DNA from: Azospirillum sp. B21
GTDB taxonomy: Bacteria; Pseudomonadota; Alphaproteobacteria; Azospirillales; Azospirillaceae
Reading direction: 5' to 3'
Assembly (NCBI RefSeq): GCF_008364825.1
Contig: NZ_VTTO01000009.1
Location: 1 to 64,000, forward strand
Length of the DNA: 64,000 bases
The notes under the pieces are model-generated. The model made no database searches. It was not told where the DNA came from and saw only the letters and a list, made by a program, of their open reading frames with translations. This document shows positions 26,673 through 36,972 of this stretch, in pieces (within the stretch, counting starts at the first letter, position 1; every line of letters starts with the position of its first letter). A program made the translations under genes and the position numbers.

Positions 26673-26968
26673 AAGGTGATGATCTCGGACAGACGGGCAA
26701 GCTCGATCGATCGCCTCACGTCGCCGGCCGCCCCGCGGACGATCAGCTTCGTGTTCCGGGTCTCCGCCTCTTCCTGCAGGATCAGCAGCATGCCGAGGCC
26801 GGCGGAGTCGATGAACTCAAGCCCCGCCAGGTCGAGCACGACCCGGCTGCCCGGCATTTCATGCAGCTCGGTCACGATTTCGACCAGACGGTCGTGGTCG
26901 GTGAACTCCATCCGTCCGGACAGCCGGATCTCGGGAACCGCATCGGTTCTGATCGTCTTGAATTCCAT
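26663..26968 (-). CDS. STAS-domain anti-anti-sigma factor (RsbV/SpoIIAA-like)
   Basis: 101-residue single-domain protein. The STAS signature LDLAGLEFIDSAGLGMLL (about residues 47-64) includes the Asp-Ser pair whose serine is phosphorylated by an RsbW-type kinase. A GAGGGAAG ribosome-binding site precedes the ATG at MEFKTIR; an upstream ATG would add 26 unsupported residues. It is the first gene of the module STAS, ATPase, REC-PP2C, in which the ATPase should phosphorylate this serine and the phosphatase reverse it. Its stop codon lies inside an 18-bp tandem repeat. Confidence 0.93.
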   Translation of the reverse strand: MEFKTIRTDAVPEIRLSGRMEFTDHDRLVEIVTELHEMPGSRVVLDLAGLEFIDSAGLGMLLILQEEAETRNTKLIVRGAAGDVRRSIELARLSEIITFEH

Positions 26969-27259
26969 ACTTCCCTCACCCGTCCATCGCCGGCCGGCCA
27001 TGCGCGTGCAGTCCGGACGGCTCTCATGCAAATGCGGGTAAAACACCTAGCATCCGCTTATGCACAGTAGTGCAAGCCCGGCCTTGTCCTCAAGCCCGGA
27101 TGCCATGCAGGCCTTGCCTATCACCCTGGCGCGACACTTTTCCCATGTGCGGCACCCCGGGTTCACCCCCATGGACGCGCCATCGGCAACGGGGTAGAAC
27201 GTCTTGACGGGTGCACGCGCGCTGCGTGCCGCACCAACGAACGTCCGGAACGGCAGTGC

Positions 27260-29632
27260 ATGACCAGGATCGCTGAGGCGTGGCGGCGCGTGCCGGCGGT
27301 ATCGGCAAAATTCCTGCTGATCCTGGTCCCAAGCCTGGTGGTCACCGTCTCGCTGTCTTCCGCCCTGTTCTTCTACGACCGCTACCAGGATCTGCAGGCG
27401 GCCCTGCGGGACAAGGTGGCGACCATCGCCGACATCAATGCGGCGGCGCTGTCCAACAACCTGTGGACCTTCGACGTCCAGGCGATCCGCAACGTGATCC
27501 AGGCCATCGGCGCCAACCGCGAATTGGTCTGCGTCGAGGTGACGGACGATCTGGCCGACGGGCTGTTCGCCTGGCCGGGGCCGAGCTGCCCCTTGAGCGG
27601 CGACGCCAACATCGAACGGCGCCCCATCCGGGTGCAGAACCTCCAGGTCGGCACCATCACCCTGCACTACGACCACAAGGTCGTGCGCGAACAGTTGCGG
27701 CAGGAGGTGGTGAATACCGCCGTCCTCCTTCTGCTGATGCTGGCCGGCACCATCGCGGCGGCTCTGGCGGCGCTTCGGCTGACGGTGGGACGGCCGCTGC
27801 GGCGGCTGATCGCCTCCATCCTGGAATCGGAACGCGGCGGCGGGCTTCAGCCGGTGGATTGGCGCGCCTCCGACGAGCTCGGCCGGGTGATCCAGGCCCA
27901 CAACGCCATGCTCGCGCGGCTGGGGCAGGAGGAAGCCGCCCTGCGCAAGAGCGAGCAGCGGCTGGCGCTGGCCATCACCGCCACCCGCTCCTCCGTTTGG
28001 GATTACGACCTGCGGACCGGGCAGTATTGGTGGTCGAAGGAGTTCCCCGCGCTGCTCGGCTACGGACCGAACGATCTGACCATGACGACGGAAACCTGGG
28101 CCTCGCTGCTGCATCCGGACGAAGCGGAACGGGTGATGGCCGAGTCGCGGCGGCGGCTGCGCGACCGGGCCATGGCCTACACCGCGGTCTACCGCATGCG
28201 CAGGCGCGATGGCCGCTGGGCCTGGATCGAGGATCGCGCCACCGCGCAACGCGATCCCGACGGCCGCGCCCGGCGGCTGACCGGCACGATGTCCGACGTC
28301 ACCGAACGGGTGCGGGCGGAACTTGATTTGGCGCACGAGCGCAACGTGCTGCAGGTCACGCTGGACAACACCGACCAGGGTATCATCAAGGTAGACGGCG
28401 GCGGCCGTGTGGTCATGGCCAACAGCCGCGCGGCGGAACTGTTGAACATCCCGCCGGACATGCTGACCGGCAGCCCGCGCTTCGCCGACGTGGTCGCCCT
28501 TCAGCGCCGCCAGGGCGAGTTCGGCGAGATGGGCGACGATCCCGACCTGTATCTGAGTTATGGGATCGGCGGGCTGGGCGGGGGGCTGGACGGGTTGGCC
28601 GGCACCATCGACCAGCCCTTCACCTTCAAGCGCCGCCGCCCCGATGGCCGCATCGTGGAGGTGCGCACCAACCCGCTGCCGGAGGGCGGCTTCGTCCGCA
28701 CCCTGACCGACGTGACGGTGGAGGCGCGGTCGGCCGAGGAAATCTTCAACGCGATGCAGGAGCTGGAGCGGGCCTATGCCGACCTGAAGGAGACCCAGGC
28801 CAATCTGGTCCAGGCGGAGAAGATGGCCTCGCTCGCCCTGCTGGTCGCCGGCGTGGCGCACGAGATCAACACGCCCATCGGCATCGCCTTCGGCTGCGCC
28901 ACCCATCTGTCGGGACGAACCGGCACGCTGGCCGAGGCGTTCGAGCGCGGGACGATGAAGAAGTCCGACCTTGCCGCCTATGTCGCCACAGCCGGCGAGT
29001 CCTCCCGCCTGATCGAACAGAACCTGACCCGCGCCGCCGAGCTGATCCAGAGCTTCAAGCGGGTCGCCGTCGACCAGACCAGCGAGGAGCGGCGCCGCTT
29101 CGACCTGCTGGCCTATCTGGAAGAGGTGGTGACCTCGCTCGGCCCCACCCTGCGCAAGAGCCGCCACCGCGTCGCCATCGCCTGTTCGCCCGGCATCCTG
29201 ATGGACAGCTTCCCCGGCGCCTTGAGCCAGGTGGTGACCAATCTGGTGATGAACGCGCTGACCCACGCCTTCCCGTCCGACTGCAAGGGGCACATGGTGA
29301 TCGACGTGGACGAGATGCCGGATGACGAGGTGGAGATCCGCTTCGCCGACGACGGCGTCGGCATCCCGGCGGAAAATCTGCCCAAGGTGTTCGAACCTTT
29401 CTTCACAACCCGGCGCGGGTCGGGCGGCAGCGGGCTGGGGCTGCACATCGTCTTCAACCTGGTCACCCAGTCGCTGGGCGGGCGGATCTCGGTTGACAGC
29501 GTTCCCGGCGATGGAACTACCTTCACTCTGCGAATCCCGCGGACCGCCGCCAACCCGCAGGCGGCCCCGCAACCCCAGTCGCAGCCGCCCCACCTTCCGA
29601 CGCCCGTCCCGCTGGAGACCGACCCCGCATGA
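27260..29632 (+). CDS. Membrane sensor histidine kinase (HAMP-PAS-PAS-HisKA-HATPase)
   Basis: 790-residue kinase. A transmembrane helix at about 14-36 is followed by a periplasmic domain of about 115 residues containing [10 protein letters not shown] and a paired-Cys region (VCVEV..GPSCPL), a second helix near 152-172 and HAMP. Two PAS modules follow (about 230-355 with GYWxx-type PAS_3 features, and 360-490). The dimerisation domain carries the box [15 protein letters not shown] near residue 533, a HisKA variant seen in long cytoplasmic-coil kinases. HATPase motifs are [23 protein letters not shown] and [12 protein letters not shown]. Its stop overlaps the start of the next gene by 4 bp (ATGA), so the two are translationally coupled. 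Confidence 0.93.
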   Translation: MTRIAEAWRRVPAVSAKFLLILVPSLVVTVSLSSALFFYDRYQDLQAALRDKVATIADINAAALSNNLWTFDVQAIRNVIQAIGANRELVCVEVTDDLADGLFAWPGPSCPLSGDANIERRPIRVQNLQVGTITLHYDHKVVREQLRQEVVNTAVLLLLMLAGTIAAALAALRLTVGRPLRRLIASILESERGGGLQPVDWRASDELGRVIQAHNAMLARLGQEEAALRKSEQRLALAITATRSSVWDYDLRTGQYWWSKEFPALLGYGPNDLTMTTETWASLLHPDEAERVMAESRRRLRDRAMAYTAVYRMRRRDGRWAWIEDRATAQRDPDGRARRLTGTMSDVTERVRAELDLAHERNVLQVTLDNTDQGIIKVDGGGRVVMANSRAAELLNIPPDMLTGSPRFADVVALQRRQGEFGEMGDDPDLYLSYGIGGLGGGLDGLAGTIDQPFTFKRRRPDGRIVEVRTNPLPEGGFVRTLTDVTVEARSAEEIFNAMQELERAYADLKETQANLVQAEKMASLALLVAGVAHEINTPIGIAFGCATHLSGRTGTLAEAFERGTMKKSDLAAYVATAGESSRLIEQNLTRAAELIQSFKRVAVDQTSEERRRFDLLAYLEEVVTSLGPTLRKSRHRVAIACSPGILMDSFPGALSQVVTNLVMNALTHAFPSDCKGHMVIDVDEMPDDEVEIRFADDGVGIPAENLPKVFEPFFTTRRGSGGSGLGLHIVFNLVTQSLGGRISVDSVPGDGTTFTLRIPRTAANPQAAPQPQSQPPHLPTPVPLETDPA

Positions 29633-32346
29633 GCACCGGCGCCGCCTTTGACGACGACGAGATTCTGTTCGCCGACGAGGAGGCGGAGGGCCTTGCGGAT
29701 CGCTCCGGCGCCACGGCGGTCCAGCGCGCGCCCGCGCACGACCCGGCCGCCCCTCCCTGGACCATCCTGGTGGTGGACGACGAATCGGACGTCCACTCCA
29801 TGACCGGCCTGCTGCTGGCCGACGTCGCCTTCCAGCGGCGGCGGCTGGAACTCGTCAGCTGCTTCACCGCGGCGGACGCCCGTTCGGTTCTGGAACACCG
29901 CCGCGACATCGCCGTGATCCTGCTGGACGTGGTGATGGAGGAGGATGATTCGGGCCTGAAGCTGGTCCGCTGGATCAGGGATGATCTGGGCAACCGCGAC
30001 GTCCGCATCATCCTGCGCACCGGCCAGCCGGGACAGGCGCCGCAGCGCGACGTGATCGTCGATTACGACATCAACGACTACAAGCCGAAGGCCGACCTGT
30101 CGGCGGAAAGCCTGTTCACCGCCGTGATCGCGGCGTTGCGCGCCTTCGACCAGATCCAATCGATCGAAACCCGCGTGGCGGAACGCACGCGCGAGCTGCG
30201 CGAAAGCCGCGAGCAGGCGGAGGAGGCGACCAAGGCCAAGTCCGCCTTCCTCGCCACCATGAGCCACGAGATCCGCACGCCGATGAACGGGGTGCTGGGC
30301 ATGCTTGGCCTGCTGGAACGGACCGATCTGGACGAGCACCAGCGCGACACCGTCGCCACCATGCGCGAATCGGCCAGTGCGCTGTTGCGGATCATCGACG
30401 ACATCTTGGATTTCTCCAAGATCGAAGCCGGGAAAATGGATCTGGAGCGGGTGCCGCTGTCGGTCCCGGCATTGGTCGAGGGGGTGGCGGAAACGCTGGC
30501 GCCCGCCGCCGGGGCGAAGGGGCTGGCGCTGCTGACCTATGTGGACCCTGCAATTCCGCCGGCCCTGCTGGGCGATCCGGTGCGGCTGCGCCAGATCCTG
30601 TTCAACCTTGCCGGCAACGCCATCAAGTTCACCGAGGCCGGCCGCGTCGTCATGCGCGCCGAACTTGAGCCCGCAGCCGCGGATGACGATGACGACGGCG
30701 GCACGGAGCCGCTGCTGCGCATCGCCGTCTGCGACACCGGGATCGGCATCGCCGAATCCACCTGCCAGCGCCTGTTCCAGCCCTTCACCCAGGCGGAAAG
30801 TTCAACCACCCGGCGATTCGGCGGCACCGGGCTGGGGTTGTCGATCAGCCGGCGGCTGGCCGCGCTGATGGGCGGCGAGATCGCGGTGGAGAGCGAACCC
30901 GGCGCCGGCTCCACCTTCTGGCTGCGCCTGCCGATGGCCCGGGCGGCGGCACCCGCCCCGGCGGAGGACGGCAGCGACGCCATCGGACTGGATGGCCTGA
31001 CGGTGCTGCTGGGCGTGCCCGACGATACCGAGCGCGGGTTCCTCGCCCGCTATCTGGAACAGGCCGGCGCCCGCGTGCTGCCCGCCGCCTCTCCGCCCGA
31101 ACTGGCGACCCAGGCCCGCGTCGCGCGGGAGGCCGGATGCGCCGTCGGCGTCGTCACCATCGACGAGGCGCTGCATGTTCCCGCCGCGGCCTGCGCACCC
31201 GACGAGTTCGGCCGCCGCAGCGGCGAGCCCCGGCCGCCGGTGGTCCTGCTCTGCCACGAGACGGGGGGAGAGGCGTCCACCACCTCCCGTCCCGGCACGC
31301 GGGGCGCGGAGCCCGGCACCGTGGTGCTGAGCCGCCCGATACGCCGGCTGGTGCTGCTGCGCGCAGTGGCGGTCGCCGCCGGGCGGCTGGTTCCCTCGCC
31401 GCCTGCCGCCCCGCCCGCCACCCATGCATGCCCCCATGACGCCGCCCCGCACAGCGCCTCCCCCACGCCCGCCGCCGGCCGTACCGCCGCCGCCCCCAGC
31501 GTGGAAGAGGCGATGACCCAGGGGCGGCTGATCCTGGTGGCGGAAGACAATCCGGTGAACCGCAAGGTTCTGCTGATGCAGCTACAGGCCCTGGGCTATG
31601 CCGCGGAGATGGCACCGGGCGGGGCGGAGGCGCTGGCCGCCCTGGACGCGATGCGCCAGGGCCGGCGCCGCTACGCCCTGCTGTTGACCGATGTCCAGAT
31701 GCCGGAGATCGACGGCTTCGAGCTGACCCGCCGCATCCGCGCCGCCGAAGCAGGTGTCGGTAAATCGGGTATTGGCAACCGCCTGCCGGTCGTCGCGATC
31801 ACCGCCAACGCCGCCCCCGCCGACATCGAGAACTACCGCACCGCTGGCATGGACGATGTGCTGAGCAAGCCGCTGGAGCTGTCGCAACTGGCCGTCGCCC
31901 TCGCCCGCTGGATGCCGCCGGCGCCGGTTTCGCCCGATGCGGCGGAAAGCGCTCCGCCGCCGCCTGCACCGCCGCCGGCCGACGGTGACGCGCTGATCGA
32001 GCTCGGCAGCCTGCGGGCGCTGTGCGGCGGCGATGCGGCGATGCTGGCGGAGCTGCTCGACGACTTCGTTACCATCGGCCGCGGGATCGTCGCCGATCTG
32101 GATACCGCGCTGGGCAACGGCGACCGCGACTGGATGCGGGCCTGCGCCCACAATCTGAAAGGCTCCTCACGCAATGCCGGCGCCAAGCCGCTGGCGGAAG
32201 CCGCCCGCGTCCTGGAGCAGGCCGCCGCCGAGGGCGCGCCGCTTTCCCAGCTTGCGGAGGCGGCCGACCGGCTGCGCGGCATCTTCGCGGCGACTTGCGG
32301 GGCCATCGGCAAGGAGTTGGCCGAAGCGGAGAGTCCGGCACGATGA
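29629..32346 (+). CDS. Multi-domain hybrid histidine kinase (REC-HisKA-HATPase-REC-like-REC-Hpt)
   Basis: 905-residue soluble phosphorelay protein. The N-terminal [14 protein letters not shown] is followed by a receiver (about 45-165; DD in LVVDDESD, phospho-Asp in [15 protein letters not shown]). The kinase core has [17 protein letters not shown] (His at about 214) and a HATPase with [20 protein letters not shown] and GTGLGLSIS. Residues about 455-590 form a receiver-like region without recognisable acidic residues, then a canonical receiver (about 635-765; [29 protein letters not shown]) and an Hpt domain with [13 protein letters not shown] (His at about 840). A complete relay is thus contained in one chain. 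It overlaps its neighbours on both sides by 4 bp. Confidence 0.93.
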   Translation: MSTGAAFDDDEILFADEEAEGLADRSGATAVQRAPAHDPAAPPWTILVVDDESDVHSMTGLLLADVAFQRRRLELVSCFTAADARSVLEHRRDIAVILLDVVMEEDDSGLKLVRWIRDDLGNRDVRIILRTGQPGQAPQRDVIVDYDINDYKPKADLSAESLFTAVIAALRAFDQIQSIETRVAERTRELRESREQAEEATKAKSAFLATMSHEIRTPMNGVLGMLGLLERTDLDEHQRDTVATMRESASALLRIIDDILDFSKIEAGKMDLERVPLSVPALVEGVAETLAPAAGAKGLALLTYVDPAIPPALLGDPVRLRQILFNLAGNAIKFTEAGRVVMRAELEPAAADDDDDGGTEPLLRIAVCDTGIGIAESTCQRLFQPFTQAESSTTRRFGGTGLGLSISRRLAALMGGEIAVESEPGAGSTFWLRLPMARAAAPAPAEDGSDAIGLDGLTVLLGVPDDTERGFLARYLEQAGARVLPAASPPELATQARVAREAGCAVGVVTIDEALHVPAAACAPDEFGRRSGEPRPPVVLLCHETGGEASTTSRPGTRGAEPGTVVLSRPIRRLVLLRAVAVAAGRLVPSPPAAPPATHACPHDAAPHSASPTPAAGRTAAAPSVEEAMTQGRLILVAEDNPVNRKVLLMQLQALGYAAEMAPGGAEALAALDAMRQGRRRYALLLTDVQMPEIDGFELTRRIRAAEAGVGKSGIGNRLPVVAITANAAPADIENYRTAGMDDVLSKPLELSQLAVALARWMPPAPVSPDAAESAPPPPAPPPADGDALIELGSLRALCGGDAAMLAELLDDFVTIGRGIVADLDTALGNGDRDWMRACAHNLKGSSRNAGAKPLAEAARVLEQAAAEGAPLSQLAEAADRLRGIFAATCGAIGKELAEAESPAR

Positions 32347-33740
32347 ACGATCCGACGACCCGCCACCCCAGCCGCCGCGAGGCGCTGGGCCTTCTGCTGG
32401 GCGCTGCCGCGGCGACCGCCACCTCGCCACTGCAGGCCCAGAATGCACCGGCCCAGGATGCACCGACGGATGTCGGCGTGCCGCGGCTGGGCGAGGAGTT
32501 GACACCCTTCGGGGCGGTGCGCGCCGGCAACCGCACCCGTGCGATTCCCGCCTGGACCGGCGGGTTAACCCAGGCGCCGCGCGGCTATGTGCCCGGCCGC
32601 CCCTCCCCCGATCCCTTTATCGAGGATGTCCGCTGGTTCACCGTCGGCGCCGCCGATGTGGAGCGCTACAAGGTCCGGCTGACCGCCGGGCAACAGGCCT
32701 TGCTGGAGAAATATCCGGAAAGCTTCGAGCTGGCGCTGTTCCCCTGCCGGCGCAGCGCCGCCGCCCCGCAACGAGTCTATGACGCGTCGATGGCGAATGC
32801 CGACCGGGGCGCGCTGGGGGCGAACGGCCTGGTCCTGCGGGATGCCGCCGTCGGCGTGCCCTTCCCGATCCCCGCCAACGGGCTGCAGGCGATGTGGAAC
32901 CACAAGTTGCGCTGGCGCGGCGAGCGGGTGACGCGCACCAGCCTGACCATGGTCCTGTCCGGCGACGGGGCACGCACGCAAACCAGGCTGCGCGAGGATT
33001 TCCTCTCTCCCTACGCGGCGGGGGACGCCACGGCACCGCCGCTGCTCTACCGTCGCACGATTCTGGATCCGAAGGAGCAGGCAGGCAGCAGTCTGATCGT
33101 CCAAGCGACGCTCGACCCCATTGCCGCGCGGACCCGCGCCTGGGCGCGAGAGGGCGAACGCGGCCGGGTGGTGCCGGCGCCCGACTTTTCCTACGACACG
33201 CCGGACCCGGTGACGGGCGGCATCTGCACCGCCGACATGCTGGACATGTTCAGCGGCGCGCTCGACCGCTTCGATTTCACGCTGGTGACGCGGCGAGAGA
33301 TGTACATGCCCTACAACGCCCACCGGCTGACCAATCCCGGCCTGACGGCGCGGGACATCCTGTGGCCGGGCCATCCCAACCCGCAGTTCCTGCGCTATGA
33401 GATGCACCGGGTCTGGGTGGTGGACGCCCGGCTGAAGCCGAACTTCCAGCATGCCCTGCCCGACCGCACCTATTACCTAGATGAGGACAGCTGGCAGATC
33501 CTGGCGTCGGAGCATTACAACGGCAAGGGCGAGCTTCTGCGCTACGCCGAGGCGCATCCGATCCCGCACTGGCAGGTCCCGGCCCTGGTTCCGACGGTGG
33601 AGTTCGCCTTCGACCTGACCGCCGACCGCTATGTCGCCCGCGGCATCGACAACGGCCTGCCGCCGCCGCAGTTCGACGCGCCGCTCAAGCCGGAAGATTT
33701 CACCCCCGAGGCCCTGGTCCGCCGCGGCCGGCGGGGGTGA
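32343..33740 (+). CDS. DUF1329-family exported protein
   Basis: 465-residue protein. The N-terminus has RRE then a hydrophobic stretch ([15 protein letters not shown]) and an AQA-type cleavage site, so export is likely. The body matches DUF1329, a family of periplasmic/outer-membrane-associated proteins resembling LolA/LolB-type lipid-binding folds, with conserved blocks such as [16 protein letters not shown]-like sequence, [19 protein letters not shown] and the closing [15 protein letters not shown]. Its start codon overlaps the stop of the hybrid kinase gene (ATGA), which places an envelope protein in a signalling operon. The family call is fairly sure; the function is unknown. Confidence 0.8.
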   Translation: MNDPTTRHPSRREALGLLLGAAAATATSPLQAQNAPAQDAPTDVGVPRLGEELTPFGAVRAGNRTRAIPAWTGGLTQAPRGYVPGRPSPDPFIEDVRWFTVGAADVERYKVRLTAGQQALLEKYPESFELALFPCRRSAAAPQRVYDASMANADRGALGANGLVLRDAAVGVPFPIPANGLQAMWNHKLRWRGERVTRTSLTMVLSGDGARTQTRLREDFLSPYAAGDATAPPLLYRRTILDPKEQAGSSLIVQATLDPIAARTRAWAREGERGRVVPAPDFSYDTPDPVTGGICTADMLDMFSGALDRFDFTLVTRREMYMPYNAHRLTNPGLTARDILWPGHPNPQFLRYEMHRVWVVDARLKPNFQHALPDRTYYLDEDSWQILASEHYNGKGELLRYAEAHPIPHWQVPALVPTVEFAFDLTADRYVARGIDNGLPPPQFDAPLKPEDFTPEALVRRGRRG

Positions 33741-33752
33741 GAACTCCAATGC

Positions 33753-34382
33753 TTACGTCGACCCGGTCTGCCGCACGTCGTGGACTTCGGCCGGCTGGGT
33801 GGCGTGGCGGTTCAGAACCTCGAGCGCGATGCGTTCGCGGGCGGCGTCGCCGACATTGACCCACAGCAGGATGCCGCCCTTGTCGAGATGCTGCAGCATC
33901 GGCTCGTTGCGCTTGTCGGTGATCCATTGCGACAGGAAGGAGCCGGCGGCTCCGCTGCCAACCCCGGCGGCAGCCGCGGCGGCAGCGGCGGCGAGCGCCG
34001 TCCCGCCGGTGGCCAGGATGGCGCCGGTGGCGATGATGGCGCCGACATAGGCGGGGAAGCCGACGGCGGCACCCTGGCCGCTGCCGATATCCTCCGGCGA
34101 GATGTAGGCCTGCCGCGGGGCGTTGGGATCGTGGGCGAGGCTGCCGACATCGCCGGGCACGCTTCCCAGCCGCTCGCGGATCGTCTCGTCATTGGCCAGC
34201 AGGCTCAGTTCATGGCGCTGGAAACCGGCCAGCGACAGATCGTCGATGGCGTTCTGCAGGGATTCGCGGCTGTCGAAGATCGCCACCGCTTCGCGCACCG
34301 TGGCGTCTGCGGATCCTCCGCTGTCTCCGGTCCAGGCGCTGGAATCGATTGTGGTCGGGTTCTGGTCGCGGCTTTCGATCAT
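33753..34382 (-). CDS. General stress protein-like protein (YflT-type domain plus glycine-zipper region)
   Basis: 209-residue protein. Residues about 28-70 (VAIFDSRESLQNAIDDLSLAGF) resemble the ferredoxin-like module of YflT/GSP17M stress proteins. A central Ala/Gly-rich hydrophobic region (about 105-150: AYVGAIIATGAILATGG and an Ala run) looks like a glycine-zipper membrane segment, and the C-terminal part repeats a similar module (GGILLWVNVGDAARERIALEVL). The ATG at 34382 has AAGGGGTGGAGG upstream; 12 extra codons are possible. It converges with the DUF1329 gene. The stress role is by family analogy only. Confidence 0.8.
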   Translation of the reverse strand: MIESRDQNPTTIDSSAWTGDSGGSADATVREAVAIFDSRESLQNAIDDLSLAGFQRHELSLLANDETIRERLGSVPGDVGSLAHDPNAPRQAYISPEDIGSGQGAAVGFPAYVGAIIATGAILATGGTALAAAAAAAAAGVGSGAAGSFLSQWITDKRNEPMLQHLDKGGILLWVNVGDAARERIALEVLNRHATQPAEVHDVRQTGST

Positions 34383-34490
34383 GCCTCCACCCCTTCGCTT
34401 CGCAGGATGTCCGTACAATCCGGATCCAACCGCAAAGGGGGGCCAAGGTTCCGCCCGTGCTTCCGATGAGCCTTCCGGCCGGAACCCCGA

Positions 34491-34637
34491 TCAGGAGCGG
34501 GCCGCCGCGGCGGGCGGAGGCACGACCCCGCGCGGCTCCGGCATGGCGCCCAGGAACCACCAGAGGCCGAGCCCGATCAGCACGGCCTTCACCAGCAGGA
34601 ACAGCGCGATGTGGCGGGCAAGCGGGTTGCGGAGCAT
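34491..34637 (-). CDS. CydP-like small membrane protein
   Basis: 48-residue peptide: a basic N-terminus (MLRNPLARHIALFLLVKA), one transmembrane helix ending in GLGLWWFLG, and a Pro-rich tail. This pattern resembles CydP, the putative small subunit associated with cytochrome bd oxidase. A GAGGA ribosome-binding site 5 bases upstream favours the ATG at 34637; an ATG 4 codons upstream lacks one. No cydAB genes are nearby, so the assignment rests on sequence character alone. Confidence 0.5.
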   Translation of the reverse strand: MLRNPLARHIALFLLVKAVLIGLGLWWFLGAMPEPRGVVPPPAAAARS

Positions 34638-34751
34638 GACGGTCCTCATGTCGATGCGGCGCCCGCACGGAACAGGCAAGGCCGATCTGGCAATGGCGCC
34701 CGTCTTTTGGCTAGTATCCGGCACCCCTGCTGTCAAGGAAGGACACCCGCC

Positions 34752-35315
34752 ATGAAGCGGCTCCTGCTCGCCACCCTCCTCGCCGCCGGCCTGTCCGCCG
34801 GCTCCGCCGCCCCGGCGCTCGCCCAGATCAGCCTGTTCCAGGACACCGGGCTGATGCAGGCGGTCAACGATGGCGATGTCGCCAAGGTGAAGGGCGCCCT
34901 GTTGCGGGGCGAGAACCCCAACCAGGCCGACATCCACGGCAAGACCGCCCTGTTGGCGGCGGTGGACCGGTCCAGCCCGGCGATGGCCGGCCTGCTGCTG
35001 GACGGCGGCGCCAACGTCAACCGCGGCGACAAGGCCGGCAACACCCCGCTGCTGGCCGCTGCCGAGAACGGCAACCCGGAACTGATTGACCTGCTGCTGA
35101 AGAAGGGCGCCAAGGTCGATCAGGAGAACCGCGAGGGCATGACCCCGCTGATGGTCGCCGCCCGCGCCGGCCGCGCCGATGTGGTGGACCGGCTGCTGAA
35201 GGCCGGGGCCAAGGTCGACCGCTCCGACTTCACCGGCCGCACCGCCCTGAACTGGGCGCAGGAAAGCCGCAATGCCCGCGTCGGCACCCTGTTGCGGCAA
35301 GCCGGCGCCCGCTGA
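34752..35315 (+). CDS. Exported ankyrin-repeat protein
   Basis: 187-residue protein with a clear Sec signal peptide (MKRLLLATLLAAGLSAGSAA, cleavage near ALA-QIS at about 24-25), then four to five ankyrin repeats of about 33 residues (GKTALLAAVDRSSPAMAGLL, GNTPLLAAAENGNPELIDLL, GMTPLMVAARAGRADVVDRL, GRTALNWAQESRNARVGTLL). It should be a periplasmic protein-binding scaffold. An AAGGAAGG ribosome-binding site supports the ATG. It lies 27 bp upstream of the CobD-like gene and may be co-transcribed with it. Its partner is unknown. Confidence 0.88.
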   Translation: MKRLLLATLLAAGLSAGSAAPALAQISLFQDTGLMQAVNDGDVAKVKGALLRGENPNQADIHGKTALLAAVDRSSPAMAGLLLDGGANVNRGDKAGNTPLLAAAENGNPELIDLLLKKGAKVDQENREGMTPLMVAARAGRADVVDRLLKAGAKVDRSDFTGRTALNWAQESRNARVGTLLRQAGAR

Positions 35316-35342
35316 TGCACATCCTCTAATCGCGGAGTCGCC

Positions 35343-36329
35343 ATGTTCGGTTCGGCCTTCGGCGGTCCCGGCCCGCTGCTGCTTCTGCTGTTGGCGCTGG
35401 GGATCGACGCGCTGTTCGGCGACTGGCTGGACCGTATCCTGCCCGACCCGGCGGGGCTGGCGCGGCGCTTCTGCAACGCCGCCGACGCCCGGCTGAACCG
35501 GGCGGAACGCGGCGCCTCGGCACAGCTGCTCCGCGGAGCGCTGGTGGTGTTGGCGCTGCTGGTGATCGCCGTGGCGGCCGGGCTGGCGGTCGAATGGGTC
35601 GGCTCCATCGGCCGAGGCTGGATGCTGGAACTGCTGGCCCTGCTCTGCGGCCTGCGCGGGCGGGCGGCCTGGACCCGCGTGCGGGCGGTCCGCCGCGCGC
35701 TGGAGAACGGCGGCGTGGTGCCCGGCCAGGAGGCGATCCAGTCGCTGACCCGCCGCCACGTCTATGGGCTGGACGAGCACGGCATCGCCCGCGCAGCGGT
35801 GGAGGCCGCGGCCCGCGCCTTCGACCGCAAGCTGGTGGCGCCGGTCTTCGGCTATGCCCTGCTCGGTGTGCCGGGCCTGTTCGTCTGGACTGCGATGGAC
35901 GGCGCCGATGCCGCGTTGGGCAGCCCCGGCGTCCGCCATGGCCGCTTTGGATCGACCGCGGCGACGCTGGACGACGCGCTGAACGCCCTGCCCGCCCGGC
36001 TGGCCGGCCTGCTGCTGGCGCTCGCCGCCCCCTTCATCGGCACCGCCAAGGCCGCCAGCGCCTTCCGCGCGCTGCGCAGCGACGCGCGCAAGCACCCGTC
36101 GCTGAACATGGGCTGGCCCATTGCCGCGATGGCGGGCGCGCTGGGGTTGGCGCTGGGCGGGCCGCACCGCGACGGCGGCGTGGTCATCACCGAAAGCTGG
36201 ATCGGCGACGGCCGCGCCCGCGTCACACCCGCCGACATCGGGCGAGCGCTCGCTCTATCCGCCGTCGCCGCGCTACTGCTGGTCGGGCTGGTGGCGCTGC
36301 TGCTGTGGGGAATGACTCTATCTGATTAG
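35343..36329 (+). CDS. CobD/CbiB-family membrane protein (adenosylcobinamide-phosphate synthase-like)
   Basis: 328-residue integral membrane protein with about five hydrophobic segments. CobD/CbiB proteins attach aminopropanol phosphate to cobyric acid in B12 synthesis. Supporting blocks are LGIDALFGDW at the N-terminus, RRHVYGLDEHGIARAAVEAAARAF (family: ..SRDT..L) in the middle, a KAASAFRALRSDARKHPS-type region and NMGWPIAAMAGALGLALGG near residue 258. No other cobalamin gene and no cobalamin riboswitch lies nearby, and the family also has related members of uncertain role. I therefore give no symbol. The downstream flank changes abruptly to AT-rich DNA. Confidence 0.75.
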   Translation: MFGSAFGGPGPLLLLLLALGIDALFGDWLDRILPDPAGLARRFCNAADARLNRAERGASAQLLRGALVVLALLVIAVAAGLAVEWVGSIGRGWMLELLALLCGLRGRAAWTRVRAVRRALENGGVVPGQEAIQSLTRRHVYGLDEHGIARAAVEAAARAFDRKLVAPVFGYALLGVPGLFVWTAMDGADAALGSPGVRHGRFGSTAATLDDALNALPARLAGLLLALAAPFIGTAKAASAFRALRSDARKHPSLNMGWPIAAMAGALGLALGGPHRDGGVVITESWIGDGRARVTPADIGRALALSAVAALLLVGLVALLLWGMTLSD

Positions 36330-36375
36330 CAAATCAAGACAGGTTCAAGCAATAAGCATCTATTGGTTTCTAGTG

Positions 36376-36933
36376 TCAAAATTTTTCTTTTATTTCCTCA
36401 TATATCTTCTTGTCTTTTTCCGACATTTTGTCCAAGTGGCTACTAGATTTCTCGATCAAATTTTTAATGTCACTTGAGATTTTCTCAAGCCGCTCTGGTT
36501 CTTTCAAATCCAATGCATGCACCGCAACTTCGTTGATGAATTTAACGCAAAAGAAGAGAGACGTCATTCCAAGTATTATATTGAAATAATCCGGTATGCT
36601 GTAAGAAAAAAATGCTGTTATGGCAGCGAAAAGAATAGCTGTCGCTGTTAGGCGAATTAGATTCGCAGTTGCCGCGACTGGCTTTTTCTCTGCCAGTTCT
36701 GTAAAGTTTCTTCTCTTTGCATAGAGATCTGTAATTTTTTTGAGAGATTTCAGAGATTTCTTCAGAGATCTCCGTCGCAATCCGTTGATAATATCTGGTT
36801 TTAAGCCGACCAAAAGCCCAGCACAACCAAGCAAAATTCCTATCCATTCGAATACCGAACCGCCCATCCCGGCATACTCCAAAAGTGTTATCTCAATCCC
36901 GAAATCCATAAATGGTAGAGTTATATCAGTCAA
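36376..36933 (-). CDS. AT-rich orphan membrane protein, unknown
   Basis: 185-residue protein in DNA far more AT-rich than anything else in the window, with AAA, ATA, TTT and TCT codons that the neighbours avoid. Hydrophobic segments lie at about 26-45 and 93-125 (LIRLTATAILFAAITAFFSY, then NIILGMTSLFFCVKFI). Between and after them are Lys/Ser-rich, coiled-coil-like regions (RRRSLKKSLKSLKKITDLYA; IEKSSSHLDKMSEKDKKIYE). Starts at 36933 and 36909 (MDFGIEI) are both possible. No family was recognised. Composition and isolation suggest recent horizontal acquisition. Confidence 0.72.
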   Translation of the reverse strand: MTDITLPFMDFGIEITLLEYAGMGGSVFEWIGILLGCAGLLVGLKPDIINGLRRRSLKKSLKSLKKITDLYAKRRNFTELAEKKPVAATANLIRLTATAILFAAITAFFSYSIPDYFNIILGMTSLFFCVKFINEVAVHALDLKEPERLEKISSDIKNLIEKSSSHLDKMSEKDKKIYEEIKEKF

Positions 36934-36972
36934 CGCAATCTGGTGGGTTAAAACACTTTCTCTTCTCGCGCT

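Noticed and set aside
27047-29593. 848-residue open frame on the minus strand opposite the sensor kinase
   Set aside because: Shadow of the kinase gene: the composition is His/Gln/Gly/Arg-rich, as produced by reading GC-biased codons in the reverse frame.
35316-35342. Cobalamin riboswitch before the CobD-like gene
   Set aside because: The gap to the ankyrin gene is only 27 bp and no B12-box sequence is present upstream.
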